A stretch of 64,000 nucleotides of DNA from Ganoderma boninense (GCA_002900995.3 CM035311.1:3410001-3474000), one strand, 5' to 3'. Shown: positions 46,501 to 57,637, counted from the first letter of the stretch. Notes: generated from the sequence alone by a model not told the origin. Program-made: numbers and translations.

Positions 46501-47045
46501 GCAAGGCGATGAACACTCGACGATCTACGGTAAGTTGTCCCACGGCGTCTGGTCTATTCTTTGTCTCACGACAGTATCGTCCCCAGTTGCGTGATAGTCG
46601 CGTCTGGGTCATCTTGGAGCTCAAGCTGAGGCAACACAAGCGACTCTTCGCTCTTCTTCGTCCAGCGCATCTGAGTGGCGACGAGACGGATGGGCCAAAG
46701 AAAACGCACCCCCCAACATTCCGAATTGTAAAGGCGCGGTGGCAAAGTCTCTCCTTCAGAACCTTCATGCGAACACTTGATCTCCTATACCGTGAACGCT
46801 GGGCCAACCCCGTGGGCAATCGCGCGACATCTGGCAACCCACCTCGCACACGCGTAGAACGGCCGGATGGACGCTGCGAGGATGGGATCGCCCCCATTGG
46901 GTTGTGGAGGAATTGTTACGATCGTGCTTGGTTGAACTCTCTTCGACCTCATGTTCGCGCGTCCTTGAAGATCATCGACGCAGATTACGACTTCTCTCTA
47001 CCTAAACCAATCTCCACCACGAATGGAACCGCCACAGCGTCGTAG
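43582..47045 (+). CDS. Long Gln/Glu/Arg coiled-coil protein with conserved C-terminal region, transposon cargo
   Basis: The ATG at 43582 gives MNPLPTFPDSPVHAHSTSPSHP; introns follow near 43789 and 44096. From about 44290 to 45230 the frame encodes repeats of a 10-residue unit close to YERRQREQAE (30 nt each), then a charged helix (QEEQSWRQHQAELERVQRQQLERAQ), all strongly coiled-coil in look. A Pro/Ser-rich region follows, then an acidic run (DDEEEEEDEGEGEGEGEED at 45862-45920) and a conserved C-terminal part: LRACIRKHLFLLTDVKTMVELVQK, DLLNCTIQHFRIDYLRSWQENEFNRLA, MNTRRST, VKARWQSLSFRTFMRTLDLLY and WLNSLRPHVRASLKI. I recognise the C-terminal part as a recurrent agaricomycete protein of unknown function. 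It lies next to the right end and is transcribed outwards, mirroring the transposase at the left. Confidence 0.65.
44320..44930 (+). repeat. Tandem coding repeat, 30-nt unit
   Basis: About twenty imperfect copies of a unit like TACGAGCGACGCCAACGCGA followed by ACAGGCCGAC. In frame they encode YERRQREQA-D/E units of the coiled-coil protein. The units at 44559-44640 are almost identical to one another, suggesting recent expansion. Confidence 0.85.
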
Positions 47046-47256
47046 ATTACTCCTGTAATGTTCACGAAGTATCACATTGTACTTGACGACAACATATGGC
47101 TCCATGTACAAGTAAGCTTGTCGTAGCTAGTACGTAGTGACAAGAAAGCTCATCTCGTGTCTGCCACGAGAACGCAAGGCAAGTACAGTGACGGGGTCGC
47201 GAAGCGGCCTCACATTGGACAAGAAGCTCGCAACGTACAAGGTCGAACCAAGAAGA

Positions 47257-48350
47257 GAAGGGGAGCGGAGACATGAGCGAGGTGCGCTAGGAGCTCGCGG
47301 AAGGGAGGAGTTGAGAGCGGTTTGAGGAGCTCCGGCTGAGAAGCTCGCGAGCTCATGAAGGACGGGAGTGAGCTGCGGGAGCTCGGCGGAGGAGCTCGCG
47401 GGGAACAGGAGTGAGTCATGGAGGATGGGAGAGAGCTGCGGGAGCTCAGTGGGGGAGCTCGTGAAGCTCGTGGAGGGTGGGAAGGAGCTGCACGAACTCG
47501 GTGGAGGAGCTCGTGAAGCTCGTGGAGGACGGGGAAGAGTTGCGGGAGCTCGGCGGAGGATGGGAGAGAGCTGCGGGGGCTCGGTGGAGGAGCTCGTGAA
47601 GCTCGTGGAGGACGGGGAAGAGTTGCGGGAGCTCGGCGGAGGATGGGAGAGAGCTGCGGGGGCTCGGTGGAGGAGGGAGAAGTTGAGCTGTACGAGCTCT
47701 GAGGGGAAAGGGTCGCGGGAAGGGGACTCGGACTGACGAGCTTTGCTCGCTCGCGATCGTGAACAGGGAAAGAGGAACTCACTAGCTTGATGGAGGCCAA
47801 TCTTGAAGCTTTGAAGCGAGCGGAACGGCGGAGGACGAGCACGACAGAGAGCAAAGCAGAAGAAAGAGATGGGAGTTTCGGGAGAGTTCGGGAGGCGGGG
47901 GTGCTCGCGGTATGTCGCGCGAGGCTGGTGGGCAGGAGCGCGCGAGGCCGCGCGAGGCGAGTCTGTGCGCGAACACTGCTTACATATCCTGAGCGGTATA
48001 TTGTTTGAGATGAGTTTTCCTGTCCCAACAATATCGCAGGAAGGAACTGTTTACCTTTTTCGAGCATTTCGCGGCCTGTGAAATGGATGAGACAATGTTC
48101 ACAATCCGCACCCGTATCCCAGTCTGCGAAACTTATGTAATATCCTAGCTGTCCCGGCCCAATCGCAATGACGTCTCCGGACCGGAACCCGGGAAACGCT
48201 TCCCGGGCGCGAAAATGGCCTGAATATGGCATGAGCAGGTTTCCTATTTCGGGTCCTGAATATGGGTGTGACTGTGACCGTAACAGGAGACCAGTCGCGG
48301 CCATTTCTCAAGCCTTTTATGGAGGGTGGTATTGGCCAATGCCCGTCGTG
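47257..48350 (-). repeat. Right terminal inverted repeat (1,094 bp)
   Basis: Reverse complement of 28929-30022. Both copies end outwards at CACGACGGG (here read on the minus strand from 48350), and similarity stops sharply at 47257 and 30022. On the minus strand an open frame of 364 codons (47210-48304) runs through the repeat because this copy lacks the substitution that creates a stop in the left copy. The translation is Ser/Pro/Leu-rich from the GAGCTC repeats and probably not a protein. Confidence 0.93.
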
Positions 48351-48353
48351 ATA
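48351..48353. repeat. Target-site duplication, right copy (ATA)
   Basis: ATA directly follows the right terminal CCCGTCGTG and equals the three bases before the left end. With such a short sequence chance agreement is 1 in 64, so the support comes mainly from its exact placement. Confidence 0.7.
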
Positions 48354-50221
48354 GCGTTTTTGACAATGTGTTGTAAATAGAAACAAAAAGTACGCCGAGT
48401 AGACCAAATTATTTGTTGATAAAATTTAAAAGCCACTGCGTTGAAGGCGTTTAGGTAAGAAGATTGAATGCGACAGTGATGGTCGATGGAAAGTGGACTA
48501 ACATTACTGTTACTCTAGTTAACGGTGAAAGTTTACTTGTTGACGTGCGTTTAATAACACGATAAGTCTCCTACAACCGTTTTCTTATTGTTTACGACAC
48601 CGCGTGCCTTGGCCAGCAACGACCATCTCAGTCCTACCTCTTGCGATGGTCGCGACAGGAAATACTCAAAACCAATTTTTGTGGCAACACATATGACCTT
48701 GTAGCTATGGCAACTCTCTTCGGTGCTCTCCTAGATCTGGAAACTGGCTTGCTGGCGACTTCGACCATCTGTCCACTTCCGTATCCCCCATCTCATTGCA
48801 AGCTGTTTAGCATGTCTTTTGGTGGCCGCGGCAGAGCACCCCGATTTGGAGAGCTCGTTCGTGCCATTACGCCTCGGACTCTTACGAATTTCTGCCCGTG
48901 GGCTCGCCTTCTCCTTGGACGGACGTGGAAGAAAGGTTATGACGAGCGACGTCCTGTGCGGAGGGCTCCACGTTCGAAATTACATGGGATACTTCTCGGG
49001 TCCGGTGGGCCTAATTGGTATGTACACTTTCCTCGTTGGATTCCACTAGTTGATGAATTGATCCCCTATACTTCCTATACTTTCACCGTAGATTAACGAC
49101 GACATCGGAATGGAGTGCGTCGGCAGCCATCCCTCACAAGAGCACGTTAGCATCCTCTCGCCGGCCCGTTTCAAGGTGTGTAACGCCATCAGCTCGCTAC
49201 AGGACTACCATCAAGGCTCCAAGACTATCAAATGTACGCACTCGCAAATCATAATGGAGTTGAGCCCGCAGAGGATCGTCTGGAGTGAAGATGGGTTGGA
49301 AGGAAGGACGCGTCGCCCTGGTACGTCATCATTGTTTCTTCACCGCCGCACCTTGCGAACGTCCGTCGTCCGCACATCGACATGCCGCAGGAGATATGGA
49401 GGTAGAGTCTTACTCCAGTACTCCTCGCAGTCATCGAACGGAGGACAACACCGAGGAGGACGAGTGCGGTGCTTGAAGGCATGGAAGTCTATGGTTTACT
49501 GGCGATATCAGTGAATGCAATCAATTTGGATTTCTTTTCCTCAGCGCAGGGCAGCTAGAAGTTGGAATAAGGGAACCACGCGTGCTGCAGGGGTGTTTAA
49601 CGTTGCATGGACTACACGTCGCAAGTCGATGATTCCAATCGGGTCGACTCAGCAGGACTAGGTCAGCCAACTATACTGCATAGGTCTGCCATAGCGGGAC
49701 TCGCTGACAGTTATCAACGGATATCGTGGTGGTAGAGTGGACTTACATAAAGGAGTCCAACACAGCCTGTATTGGTCCTGATGATGGGCGAGAAGGCATC
49801 GTCGCCCCAAGACGAGCCTTCCGGGCCGCACCGCCTGCGCAGCAGCCAGTAGGCGGAGGGCGTCATCTGGGCGTCATCCACTGCTCTTGTTGGGCTCACA
49901 ATGTTGGGAATGTCGGCAGACGTTCACCTGATTACTGCTTCGTGATGGCCGGGCGCCGAATTTCCAGTAGGGATGACCCCCGGGACGCTTGCGCATTGCC
50001 GTTCTTCCAAGGAAGAGTGGAATGACTCCGAATGAGTGACGAACCTCGCACGGCGTCAGGAGGCTAACTTCCATTCCTTGTGGATGCATTCGCGTTGGAG
50101 TCCCCGCCCCCGTAATCGCTCATGACAGATACGATATGCCACCAGCCTGTCGGTGCGGTGCGCCTCCTCCGTATACATAAAGGCCAGCCTCCGCCAATCC
50201 CTCGACTCAATCTGCCCACAG
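48354..50221. other. Intergenic region right of the transposon, no supported gene
   Basis: About 1.9 kb. Open frames at 48641-49096 (151 codons) and 49110-49514 (134 codons) on the plus strand have no recognisable domain. The first overlaps an equally plausible frame (48819-49049). They could be exons of a decayed gene; I cannot join them convincingly. The first 250 bp after the element is AT-rich compared with its surroundings. Confidence 0.5.
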
Positions 50222-52673
50222 ATGTTCCCGTCCGATCTCAGTGGCCTGCTTCCGCTCGCCCTGTCGTTTGCACCCTTCTCAGCCCTTTGGGGCCCGGGCG
50301 TTGTTTCACCGACTACCCGGCTCGACCAGGCGACAGTCTACGGCAGCACCAATGGTTCTGTCACAAGCTTCCTCAACATCCCCTTCGCAGAGGCACCGTA
50401 CGCCATCATTGTATTCATCGTATTGCATGGCCGGGCTCATCACATGTGCTCAGGATCGGGAACCTCCGTCTGCGCCTCCCGAAGCCTATCGACGGCTATA
50501 ACGGTACGATCGACGCCACGAAACTCGGGCCGCAATGCATCCAGCAAATGCTTCTCTATCGCGAAGACATGCCCGCCGAGATGCTCCACGACGTCCTCTC
50601 TGCAGTGAACCTGTCTCCTATCGAGCCCAGGCCCGAAAGCGAAGATTGTAAGTCGTAGATTCGGAGAGCCACTGGACGCTTAATTTAGACTTTATTTCTA
50701 GGCCTCAACCTCAATGTCCTTGTCCCCGCTGGTACGACGGCGGATGAAAAATTGCCTGTCGTTGTCGTATGTTTACGCCCGCTCTTAACCCCAAGTACTG
50801 CTGATGATGATAGCTGATCCGTGACATACCGTATTAGTTCATCTATGGAGGTAGGTGTCGACCTATGAGCATACGACTTCTTCACGTTCTGAGGCGGAAT
50901 CCAGGTGGCTTCAGCTTGGGCGATAATGCTCAGTACGTTTCCCCCTCGTTCACTTTCTTCACATCGTCTTGACATTCGTATGCAGATTCAACGGCGAGGT
51001 CATAGTGCAGAGGTCAGTCGAGATGGGTCAACCCGTCATATTTGCCGCCATGAACTATCGACTGCACGGTGAGTTCTCGGTCCCGAGCTGCATGGTGCAT
51101 GGTTCTCATATTTCCTTCCAGCCTTCGGTTTCCTCGGGGGGCAGGAAGTCAAAGAGGCAGGGATTGGCAACCTTGGTCTGCACGACCGTGCGTTTCTCTT
51201 CGTGTTCGCCCCGATCGTCCGCATCACAATGTGCTGAACACCCTGCGTAGAACGCGAAGGCCTCAGATGGGTCAAGAAGTACATCGCTTCCTTTGGGGGT
51301 GACCCCGACAAGGTCACAATGTGCGTGAATGTCTCTCCATCTCTGCCTCGTGCTCTCCGTCTTCCAAATATCTAATTCAGCATTCAGATGGGGACCCAGC
51401 GCAGGCGGGCTTTCTGTTGGCTCCCAACTAGTCGCGAATGGGGGCAACAATGAAGGACTCTTCCATGCAGCCGTCTTGTCCTGCGGCACCCTGCTCTCGA
51501 CCGGGGATACCTCCAATCAGCAACGGTTTTTCGACAGCGTTGTTGCTGATACGGGGTGCGCTGACGCTGGAGATAAGCTGGAGTGTCTGCGCGGGGTGCC
51601 GGCGGAGAACCTCGCGGCAGCCGCTGCAACAATACCGAATATCTTCGACTACACTGTGCGTGCGCGCTGATCGTAGCGCTCAGTAATGCTGACCCGCCTC
51701 GGACGTTGTCAGGGCTTATCGTCTCCTCAGTGGTTCCCTCATGCAGATGGCGTATTTCTCAAGGTGCCCGTTCGTGAGGAGGTGTTGTCTGGTAGGATCG
51801 CTGGCGTCCCATTCATAGCTGGTCAGTCTCCCTTCGCGCCCGCGCTTCCATCATCTGACACTGAGTCTGCGAACAGGTGGTTCTTTGGACGAAGGAACGA
51901 TCTTCGCCACTGGTGCCTGGAACATCACGTATGCGCATGCAGACTTGAGCCCTGCATCGCACTGCTAATGTTCTTTCTGTCTGACACAGCACCGACGAGG
52001 AATTCCTCGACTACATGCGCGACTTCTACTTCCCCGGGTCGTCTAGCGAGGAAGTCGCGCCCCTCCTCGCGCTCTACCCCAACGACCCCGCGCAGGGCTC
52101 GCCCTTCGGCACGGGCGACGAGAACCAGCTCGCGCCGATGTTCAAGCGCGTCTCCGCGTTCCAAGGCGACTTCCTCTTCCAGGCGCAGCAGCGCTCGCTC
52201 CTCGCGCTGCGGTCGGGCAAACAGCCCGCGTGGTCATACAGTGCGTGGGTCCTACTCTGAAACTACCACCATGATCTGATTCCAGTCTCCCTGTGTTATG
52301 ATTAAGGGGTCCAGCGGGGCCGCTCCCAAGGCGTCGGATACGTACGTTGACTTATAGCTTCCTTGCTACCGTTTGTGCCGGTTGCAGTACTGATGGACAC
52401 TTCTGCGGTCCGCGGCTCTATCAGCGGCACGGAGGTGACCTCCAGTTGTTTGGCGAAGGGGCAGAGCTCATAGACTACCTCATCCAATTCACGGCGACGC
52501 TCGACCCGAACGGAGGCTCGAACAGGACGATCCCCTGGCCCCGGTACGAGCCAGCCGGCCGGCAGACGCTCTTGGTGCAGGAGGGCGAGGAGCCACTTGC
52601 GGTTGGGCGGGACGACGGGCGGGAGGAGGCCATGGAGTTCGTTGCAGCGTTGAGCTTGAAGTATCCTCTTTAA
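50222..52673 (+). CDS. Secreted type-B carboxylesterase / lipase
   Basis: An alpha/beta-hydrolase that cleaves carboxylic esters, probably outside the cell. The ATG at 50222 gives MFPSDLSGLLPLALSFAPFSALW, a signal peptide. Inferred exons rebuild the family landmarks: FLNIPFAEAP-IGNLRLRLPKP, SEDCLNLNVLVP (the usual EDCLxLN), VVVFIYGGGFSLGD (oxyanion hole), [51 protein letters not shown] with the nucleophile Ser (exon from 51388), GGSLDEGTIFATGAWN with the acidic residue (exon 51877-51930), and RHGGDLQLF with the catalytic His near 52425. A 13-nt exon (50838-50850) encodes FIYG. The Glu usual in GESAGG is Pro here. The exon join around 52240-52380 is uncertain. The stop is at 52673. Confidence 0.88.
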
Positions 52674-53861
52674 ACGTTACGGCAAGATCCATGTTTCGGA
52701 TTTGACTCTGGGTCCTCCTGGCAGGGCACATCGGGCTCCACATGCTAGCAGGCCTCGCCAGGTATCGTGTTAGAGACGGCAATCAGAAATGTTTTGAGGA
52801 CCTTAGACTGGCGGATGGGATATTTCTTGATAACATGAGAAATTCCGATGGTCGTGAACCACCACCTAAGCTACCTCGCGTGAAGTTGCTCTCAAACGTT
52901 TGCTGTGGCAATATCTCTGAATGGCCCTGTGACTACGGCGACTCTCAGATGCTCCTTCTGAGTTATCAGTCTGGAGAGCAGTGATTTCATAGCGACTTTG
53001 AGCGTCGTTTGCCGGCTACAGTGGCCAGTCCCCACGAGCTGTTTCAAGTATTGCTTATGCCATTGAGAAATCGCATTGACTTTTATAGAGCTCTCGCGCG
53101 ACTGTTTCAAGGCAATACACTCTAGTTCAGAACCGAAGGGGCCCCTCGCATCCATTGCCAGCCTGCAAGAGCGAGTCCGTCGAATACGGGACAACGCATG
53201 GAATACAAATAGTCTCTTACGTTGTAAGTAGAATACTAAACATCGATTCGCCGGACGGACCTCTTGACACTTGTAGTGGTCAACCCCAAACCGGCTGTAC
53301 TGAGACCCCTTGCGCCCCCCTTCCCAAGTCCGAAAAGCACCTCGAGCACTGGTGGTGCCCATGACCGCCGCAACCAAGGCGTATCCGAGGGAGGAACAAG
53401 GCGGCCTTCGTCGCTCTAGTCCGCTTACGCTCAATTATGCAACGCACTGCAAGTTTTACGAGATGCATTCGACAGAACATGCGAGGGTCGAGGAGTGGCG
53501 GCAGGCGAAATCTGGCCCGCGGTAGTGAAGAGAAAGAAGGGTGACACGTGGAGCTACGCGTCGTCGGCGAAGGCGCGCGGGCACTGCGCACTTATGCATT
53601 CAGCGGTATTGTCTGCTCATCCCGGATGCTACTGTCAGTCGCGTATCGGACAAGAGGCCACTCTAGAAGAGCGAGAACGCACTCATCGAATTCCCGTACA
53701 AACTACCACCTCTGAGGCCCCTGCGTTGTCATACTACACCAAACTGGACGGATTCGCAGCGTCGAACTGTTCTGTCATGGTCATATTGGTTAGACCGAAG
53801 CTAGGGACGGGCTATTGTACCGAGGCATGTACATGTAGTAAACTGTGGTTCTACAAACAGT
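52674..53861. other. Intergenic region, no supported gene
   Basis: About 1.2 kb between a plus-strand and a minus-strand gene that converge. Frames are short and overlap on both strands, with no recognised product. Confidence 0.6.
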
Positions 53862-54466
53862 CTACATCACGGCAGAGTAGGGAGGTGGAGGGGGATCCGA
53901 CGCGGTCGGCGCCGTCCAGCTAGCGCCAGTATCTGTCGGACCAGATGGAGGAGGAGGGGCAGCCTGAGGCAGTGGGGGCAACGGATGGTCGTGATGCATG
54001 TGATGGACATGAGCAGCAGCGGGAGGGCTGGCACTCGCCGCTGACGCTGTTGCAGCGTTGTTGTTCATTGTCGTCATGATTATGTTGTTGTTCTCCACCA
54101 TCCAGGCGGTCGAGAACGTATTGTTGGTATTGTTGTTCCCTACTGTCCGAGCTGTACGGTTTCCGGGACGATCCTGTCCAGAACAGTGTGTGAGCACGAG
54201 TACATTGTGATGCAACGTTGAATGCGTGATATGACGGCACTCCTTCCACTCACCGGGCGGAGGTAATTTGTTGCATGGCCTCCAGGCGATGCGGCACGTG
54301 GGGCGGGAGACGGTCGTGCATGGCTACTTCGTGCCCGAGATGCAGCCCTTAGGATGGTGATGAGGATACTCAGAGCTATCAACACGCTTGCAGCTATCGC
54401 AAAGGCCACCCCTGGGTTGATGGAAGGTGGGTTAGAGAGGTCATCGCGGATCGTTAGCGGCGCCAT
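53862..54466 (-). CDS. Single-pass membrane protein with C-terminal PPPPPY motif (paralogue 1)
   Basis: Two exons (54466-54254 and 54173-53862) give about 175 residues. The start MAPLTIRDDLSNPPSINPG is followed by one membrane helix (VAFAIAASVLIALSILITIL) and a basic stop-transfer sequence (RAASRARSSHARP). The cytosolic part has an Asn-rich patch (NNNTNNTFSTAWMVENNNII), a His-rich patch (HVHHMHHDHP) and a Pro-rich tail ending DPPPPPYSAVM. PPxY motifs bind WW domains, for example those of Nedd4/Rsp5 ubiquitin ligases, so an adaptor role is possible. The gene at 55772-56392 has the same layout and end. The alternative upstream ATG at 54502 is less likely because MAPLTIRD matches MALLTIRD of the paralogue. 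Confidence 0.7.
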
Positions 54467-55346
54467 CGAAGCCGCTTGGGGGAAGTGGTAGTGCGCCTTC
54501 ACCGCTATCGCGATGAGTTTGAAAGAGGACCTGGATAAGGTCTAATCGGGTCCCGGTGGTAGGAGACGACAAGGAGGAGGATGAAGGGAAAGGAAAGGGG
54601 AGAGTAAAGCAGCGGCGAGTAAAGCAGCGGCGTTGAGGGAGTTAAGTGAAACTGAAAGACGATGGTATTGGGCTTGGCACATGGCAAGTACCCAGGCGGT
54701 GACCTCGCGGGCTAAGGAACTTGTTGTGAAGAGATATCTTGGGCAGATCCTGGGACACGCACTGCCCTGCTCCTGGCCTTCCGGTCTCACGCGGAGCCAC
54801 ATGGTGGGTCGACCGCCGAGTCGACTTGAAAGTTGAGGCAGTGTCCATGGTTGTGGCAGTGCGAGAACGGGTTCATGGGCAGTTTCCTCTTCCTCTCCCT
54901 GTCTCATCAATCTGCATCCGCGCTCCACATCGTCTGTCGGCACATCTACATGTCTTTCGACCTTACCGACCGCAGCGGCTGACCGCGGTTTCGACAGGTT
55001 GGCGGCAACAAGTCCTCGTCTGGGCGCGGGCGCTGTACTGTTGCTATCAGTCTCTCGTGTTACTCTGTTGAGAACAGCGACGCCAACGGCGGTCACGACT
55101 TCAAGTTCAAGGGAAGAGACAAGAATGCCAGTGAAATCGACGTGACAAAGGCCGCGCCATTGTAACAGTTGCGAGCCCACATTTCTGGCACGCACGTACG
55201 CGTGATCTTGACGAGGGCCGAGCCCTGAAGGGGATAGTGTGCAGGAACTTCAGCCGACTGCGAGCTCGGGCGTGACAACCGGTTGCAGTTTGCACCGGCC
55301 TGGATAGACTCTGTGTGGATAGTGCTTAAGCACACGCGGGGGCCCG
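54467..55346. other. Intergenic region, no supported gene
   Basis: About 900 bp. A 217-codon frame on the minus strand (54542-55195) has no recognised features and ends in low-complexity Leu/Ser/Pro. I regard it as chance. Confidence 0.5.
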
Positions 55347-55688
55347 GTCAAAAATTGCACCGTGGGTAGGGGAAGGGCGGAGACAATGTTGCTTTTGACT
55401 CGGAAGGCTGTTTCGGAGATTGGTGCATTGCGACATAGGAGCATCCAAACTTGGGGATGGATGGTAGGTCGAAGAGCCTGAGGGAACAGTTGACGAGCGT
55501 ACCTCCTGCGGTCCCGGTGAGGTTGGATGATCCGGGAGTGACGGTGAGTCCCTGCTGAGAAAGGCTGCCTGGTATGTCGCTCTCGTCTGTACATATGACG
55601 TGTGGAGTAGGGGCGTTTAGAGAGAGATAATATAGTACGAGGACACGGACTCACCGTCAAAAACGACGACACACGTCGCGTCGGTTTG
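55347..55688 (-). pseudogene. Broken copy of a domain from the 26-28 kb hypothetical gene
   Basis: Three exon-like pieces in order on the minus strand match consecutive exons of the gene at 26395-28734: QTDATCVVVFDG (55688-55655; there QTDATCAIVSD), LTVTPGSSNLTGTAGG (about 55550-55510; there RPILTVTEGG) and VWMLLCRNAPISETAF with LPTVQFLTGPPR (about 55440-55347; there VGMLPCHNALIDG and MVQFVAGPPR). No N-terminal part of that gene is seen nearby, so this is probably an old partial duplicate. It could instead be the 3' part of a gene I failed to join. Confidence 0.6.
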
Positions 55689-55771
55689 CTACATTCCGCG
55701 GTAAGTGTCACCATGCTCAAGGGAACCGAGCAGTACTTGCACGCACTCGCATGCACTACTACGCCCCTTCC

Positions 55772-56392
55772 TTAGAGACCCGAGACGACCGAGTAGGGAG
55801 GAGGAGGGTCCGAATCGTGCACCGACGGAGGGATAATAGCGAGAGGGGTATGTGCGGATGAATAAGGGGCGGTGGGACTGCCAGTTCCGCGCGCAGAAGG
55901 AGATGTAGGGGAGTCGGGAGGGGACACGGGCGAGTGAATAAGGGGGACAGAGGCCTCGTCGGGAGGGCTCGTGCTCGCCATCCTCGCTGTGTCGCTCTCG
56001 AGCGTCATGACAATTCCATTATTCTCCCTCATCAAGATCGTGTCGTTGTTCCCCGCCGCCAGAGTCGTCATGACCGTACTTGCCGTCCGAACCGCACGGG
56101 CTTCCTGTCCCGAACGTGTGAGCACAGCGATCACGCGGGTGCATACTCAAGCGCGAAGTCCAACTGAGCTCCTCACCGTAACCGCCGTGGCTGGGCGTTG
56201 ATTATCTGACTCGTCGCCAGACACATGGGGAGCGACGTATCCCCCTTGGCGCCTCCTTGGGACTCGTGCCGTAGCCACCAGGACGACTATGATGAGACCC
56301 AACCCAGCCAGTACGCCGGCCACTATCGCAACGAGTTCCGTAGTGTTGGATGTCGAGGAGGCAGAAGCGTCGCGGATTGTTAGAAGCGCCAT
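55772..56392 (-). CDS. Single-pass membrane protein with C-terminal PPPPY motif (paralogue 2)
   Basis: Two exons (56392-56177 and 56104-55772) give about 182 residues. MALLTIRDASASSTSNTTE is a short outer part; LVAIVAGVLAGLGLIIVVLVATA is the membrane helix, followed by RVPRRRQGG. The cytosolic part includes VMTTLAAGNNDTILMRENNGIVMTLES, similar in position to the Asn-rich patch of paralogue 1, then a Ser/Pro-rich region ending DPPPPYSVVSGL. The shared start (MA-LTIRD), intron position and end support common origin with the gene at 53862-54466, although overall similarity is low. The start at 56392 is preferred over 56530 because of the match with the paralogue. Confidence 0.7.
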
Positions 56393-57637
56393 TGCGTTAC
56401 TAGAAAGCCAGGGCGTCGTGAGGTTTCCGCCGCTATCACGGGAAGGTAGTAGAGTGAATCGGGGAGAAATACTAGCAGGTGGTAGAAAGGAATGCGGGGA
56501 AGGGAACGTGCGGGAAGTCCCGCAGCGCACTGGACGACTTTAAGTTAAGTAAAAGGGGATGATGCTCGTTTCTCGGCATTCGGCAGAGTGGTCGGGTGGG
56601 CTTGATGGGTACGTGAACCTACTTCACAAATCCAACGATCTCAGGCTAAGGTCATTGTCGTCAAAACACCCTGGGAAATACCTGCGGAGCATTGCGACTG
56701 GTTGCTAGACGGTCTCACACGGGGCGATACGAGTGGATGTGAACTTACTTCTTCGATTCGATGGCTGTGCATCCACTCAATACGATATCGACCAATTTGA
56801 TGACTCGACGTGCCCGCGGCGCGAACCCTACCGACTTCAAATCTGAATTCAACCTTGCTGCAAAAAGATATACAAGCTTCGATTCAGCACTGTAGGAGAC
56901 TCATGGTAACGTGAAAGTTACAGACAGAATGCGAGATGCGGTAACGGTTGAACCGCTGCATCGACGAGGAGCGTGATCATGAGCGCCGCAGCTGGGGACT
57001 TGGGCCTCGCGATCAATGAACCTCTTCACACACTGCTGTACAGCATTGCCTGGATCAGATGGTTTATGAGCTGTTGCGTTCTCATCAGTAGTTTGAAGAG
57101 TCCTACAGCACCCACACTCACCCAGGGGAATCGCGCGCGATCAGCGCGAGGATGGCAGTGGGCTTTGAACAGCCTCGTAGGCCTCGCGATTGCAGTCAGG
57201 CTATTCTTTGATCAATGGTCTAAGCTAACCGTACTAGGTGTACGTTTCAATGCGCATACATCAGGATCCGGCTAGGGGGAAGCCATGCCTGTGACCTGAC
57301 CATGAGCTGTACTCGGATGGCGAAGGATGATGACGTTCGCCGCATTCAAGGAGGGTTAGACGCTCACTGGGGCCGTCCGCCAGCGTCTGCCAACCAGATC
57401 CATGAGAGGAGCTCGAACATCACACAAGGAAGCACACAAAATAATGACCGCAATGTCAAGCATGGGATTGCGTACTCGACATCAGCAACACACAGCAGTA
57501 TGTACGACTCATACACAACCGTAGTCTCGCAAACGCTGTGAGTCGCGCGTCGTGCGGGCGGGATCAACCGCCCGGCTGCGTGTACAGTACTCAGTACTCA
57601 TTATAAAAGCGTCCGGCCACATCCTCCCCCACGAGCT
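56393..57637. other. Intergenic region, no supported gene
   Basis: About 1.2 kb upstream of a minus-strand gene and downstream of another. Short frames (for example 56973-57275 plus, 57302-57541 plus) have no recognised product. Confidence 0.55.

Larger units (their letters stand above)
28929..48350. mobile_element. 19.4-kb Plavaka (CACTA-like) DNA transposon with cargo genes
   Basis: The element is bounded by 1,094-bp inverted repeats (28929-30022 and 47257-48350) whose outer ends both read CACGACGGGCATTGGCC, consistent with the CAC start of the CMC/CACTA superfamily, and it is flanked by ATA on both sides. Inside, next to the left repeat, lies a Plavaka-type transposase (30169-34242, minus). 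Seven further genes fill the interior: a coiled-coil protein, two LRR proteins, a WD40 protein, a membrane-anchored unknown, a SUN-domain protein and a long coiled-coil protein. The repeats differ by only a few substitutions (for example near 29659, 29778, 29858 and 29868), so insertion was recent and the element may still be mobile. Confidence 0.85.

Noticed and set aside
28929..48350. Terminal repeats as two independent short elements in opposite orientation
   Set aside because: Only the outer ends carry the CAC tip and the matching ATA; the inner ends have neither inverted tips nor duplicated flanks.
48641..49096. 151-codon frame right of the transposon
   Set aside because: It overlaps a competing frame and shows no recognisable domain; kept only as part of the intergenic description.
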